In this document: in pieces, positions 8,853 to 9,288 of the stretch
Layout: each line of letters opens with the position of its first letter
Numbering within the stretch: position 1 is the first letter of the stretch
Assembly: GCA_002391565.1 (NCBI GenBank)
Contig: DGFH01000142.1
Location: 1-9,288 of the forward strand
Reading direction: 5' to 3'
Length of the DNA stretch: 9,288 nucleotides
Source of the DNA: Anaerolineales bacterium UBA3905
GTDB lineage: Bacteria; Chloroflexota; Anaerolineae; Caldilineales; Caldilineaceae
Made by a program: the position numbers and the translations under genes
Notes under the pieces: model-generated
What the model was told of the DNA's origin: nothing
The model's input: the letters and a program-made list of their open reading frames with translations, nothing else
Database searches by the model: none

Positions 8853-9288
8853 AGGCGCCAGGCTGTCGCCCTCGTCGGGCCAGCAACGCCCCGATTAACA
8901 GCAGCCCGATTGTTGTCAGGGTGATGACGCCGCCTACTGTGCGCGGAGGCGTATCCTCATAGACCAGCAACAGATACCCCTCGCCGGGAGGAACCTGCAC
9001 TGTCATCCGTCCCAGCGTGCCTGTTGCTTCGGGCGTGATCGGCAGCTGCGTCACGCGGGCGCCATGCTCACCGTCGAGTAGATAGGCGTTCCAGCCTGGA
9101 TAGTAGAAGTGATTGAAGACGATCGTCTGCGGTGACGAGCGACTGTTAAAGAAGTATATTTCCTCGCTGATTGTACTGTGTGCAACCGAACTGGCGCCAA
9201 ATGTTTCGTAGTCAAAGATCGTGTAATCAAGTTTTGTGTCCACCGGCTTGACCGGCCCCCCCGCCTGATCCTGGCTGATGTAGTAGTC
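8851..9288 (-). CDS. C-terminal part of a large membrane protein (YfhO-like), 5' end beyond window
   Basis: The frame is open to the right edge of the window and ends at 8851, giving 145 residues of C-terminus. An internal GTG at 9243 is not a credible start because the frame continues in good coding style beyond it (DYYISQDQAGGPVKPV). Residues about 53-115 form a beta-rich extracytoplasmic domain with FNHFYYPGWNAYLLDGEHG. The pattern F/Y-x-PGW-x-A-x-x-DG is seen at the C-terminus of YfhO-type and related multi-pass glycosyltransferase-like proteins. One last membrane helix follows (about 117-136, VGGVITLTTIGLLLIGALL) and a short basic tail (RRGRQPGA) that should lie in the cytoplasm. These proteins are thought to act on lipid-linked sugars at the cell surface. 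The family call is from motif memory and is moderate. Can follows after 45 nt on the same strand. Confidence 0.75.
   Translation of the reverse strand, partial: DYYISQDQAGGPVKPVDTKLDYTIFDYETFGASSVAHSTISEEIYFFNSRSSPQTIVFNHFYYPGWNAYLLDGEHGARVTQLPITPEATGTLGRMTVQVPPGEGYLLLVYEDTPPRTVGGVITLTTIGLLLIGALLARRGRQPGA

Overview
The window appears to be the end of an assembled contig from a GC-rich bacterium. The first 15 bases match the end of the Tn5/Nextera mosaic-end adapter, which points to shotgun-assembled material. The style of the housekeeping proteins (an RNase Z beginning [21 protein letters not shown], an 856-residue PheT with an extended OB-fold insert, a tRNA without an encoded CCA) suggests a Chloroflexota-like bacterium. 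That is inference from protein feel only, because no phylogenetic marker could be searched.

Layout. (1) Positions 1-1813, all on the minus strand: a mobile-element segment. It has a complete tyrosine recombinase (884-1768), then a large imperfect hairpin (823-877), then three tightly packed small genes of unknown function (539-784, 261-542 and a gene running off the left edge, 1-283). Their start and stop codons overlap. The rest of the element lies outside the window. (2) Positions 1814-1885, plus strand: a CAU-anticodon tRNA (Met, or Ile decoded after lysidine modification), 45 bp from the integrase start. It has an A-C mismatch at the first acceptor pair and is a candidate boundary between element and chromosome. 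(3) Positions 1886-2213: an intergenic stretch with one plausible promoter. (4) Positions 2214-4815, plus strand: ribonuclease Z (rnz), then an 82-bp gap holding a hairpin that ends next to a strong Shine-Dalgarno, then a 522-residue two-TM membrane protein that I do not recognise. (5) Positions 4876-9288, minus strand: a convergent set read from right to left. It comprises the 3' end of a large membrane protein (YfhO-like C-terminus), a beta-class carbonic anhydrase very like E. coli Can, a Nudix hydrolase, and the phenylalanyl-tRNA synthetase beta chain (pheT) with no pheS beside it. Short gaps (23-67 nt) within can-nudix-pheT make a shared transcript likely.

How it fits together. The right three quarters is chromosomal housekeeping: tRNA 3'-end maturation (RNase Z acting on CCA-less tRNAs such as the one next door), tRNA charging (PheT) and bicarbonate supply (Can). 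The left fifth is accessory DNA. I found no CRISPR array, no toxin-antitoxin pair and no clear defence system. The most unusual items are the integrase/tRNA junction, the small overlapping gene module with its hairpin, and the unrecognised membrane protein behind rnz.
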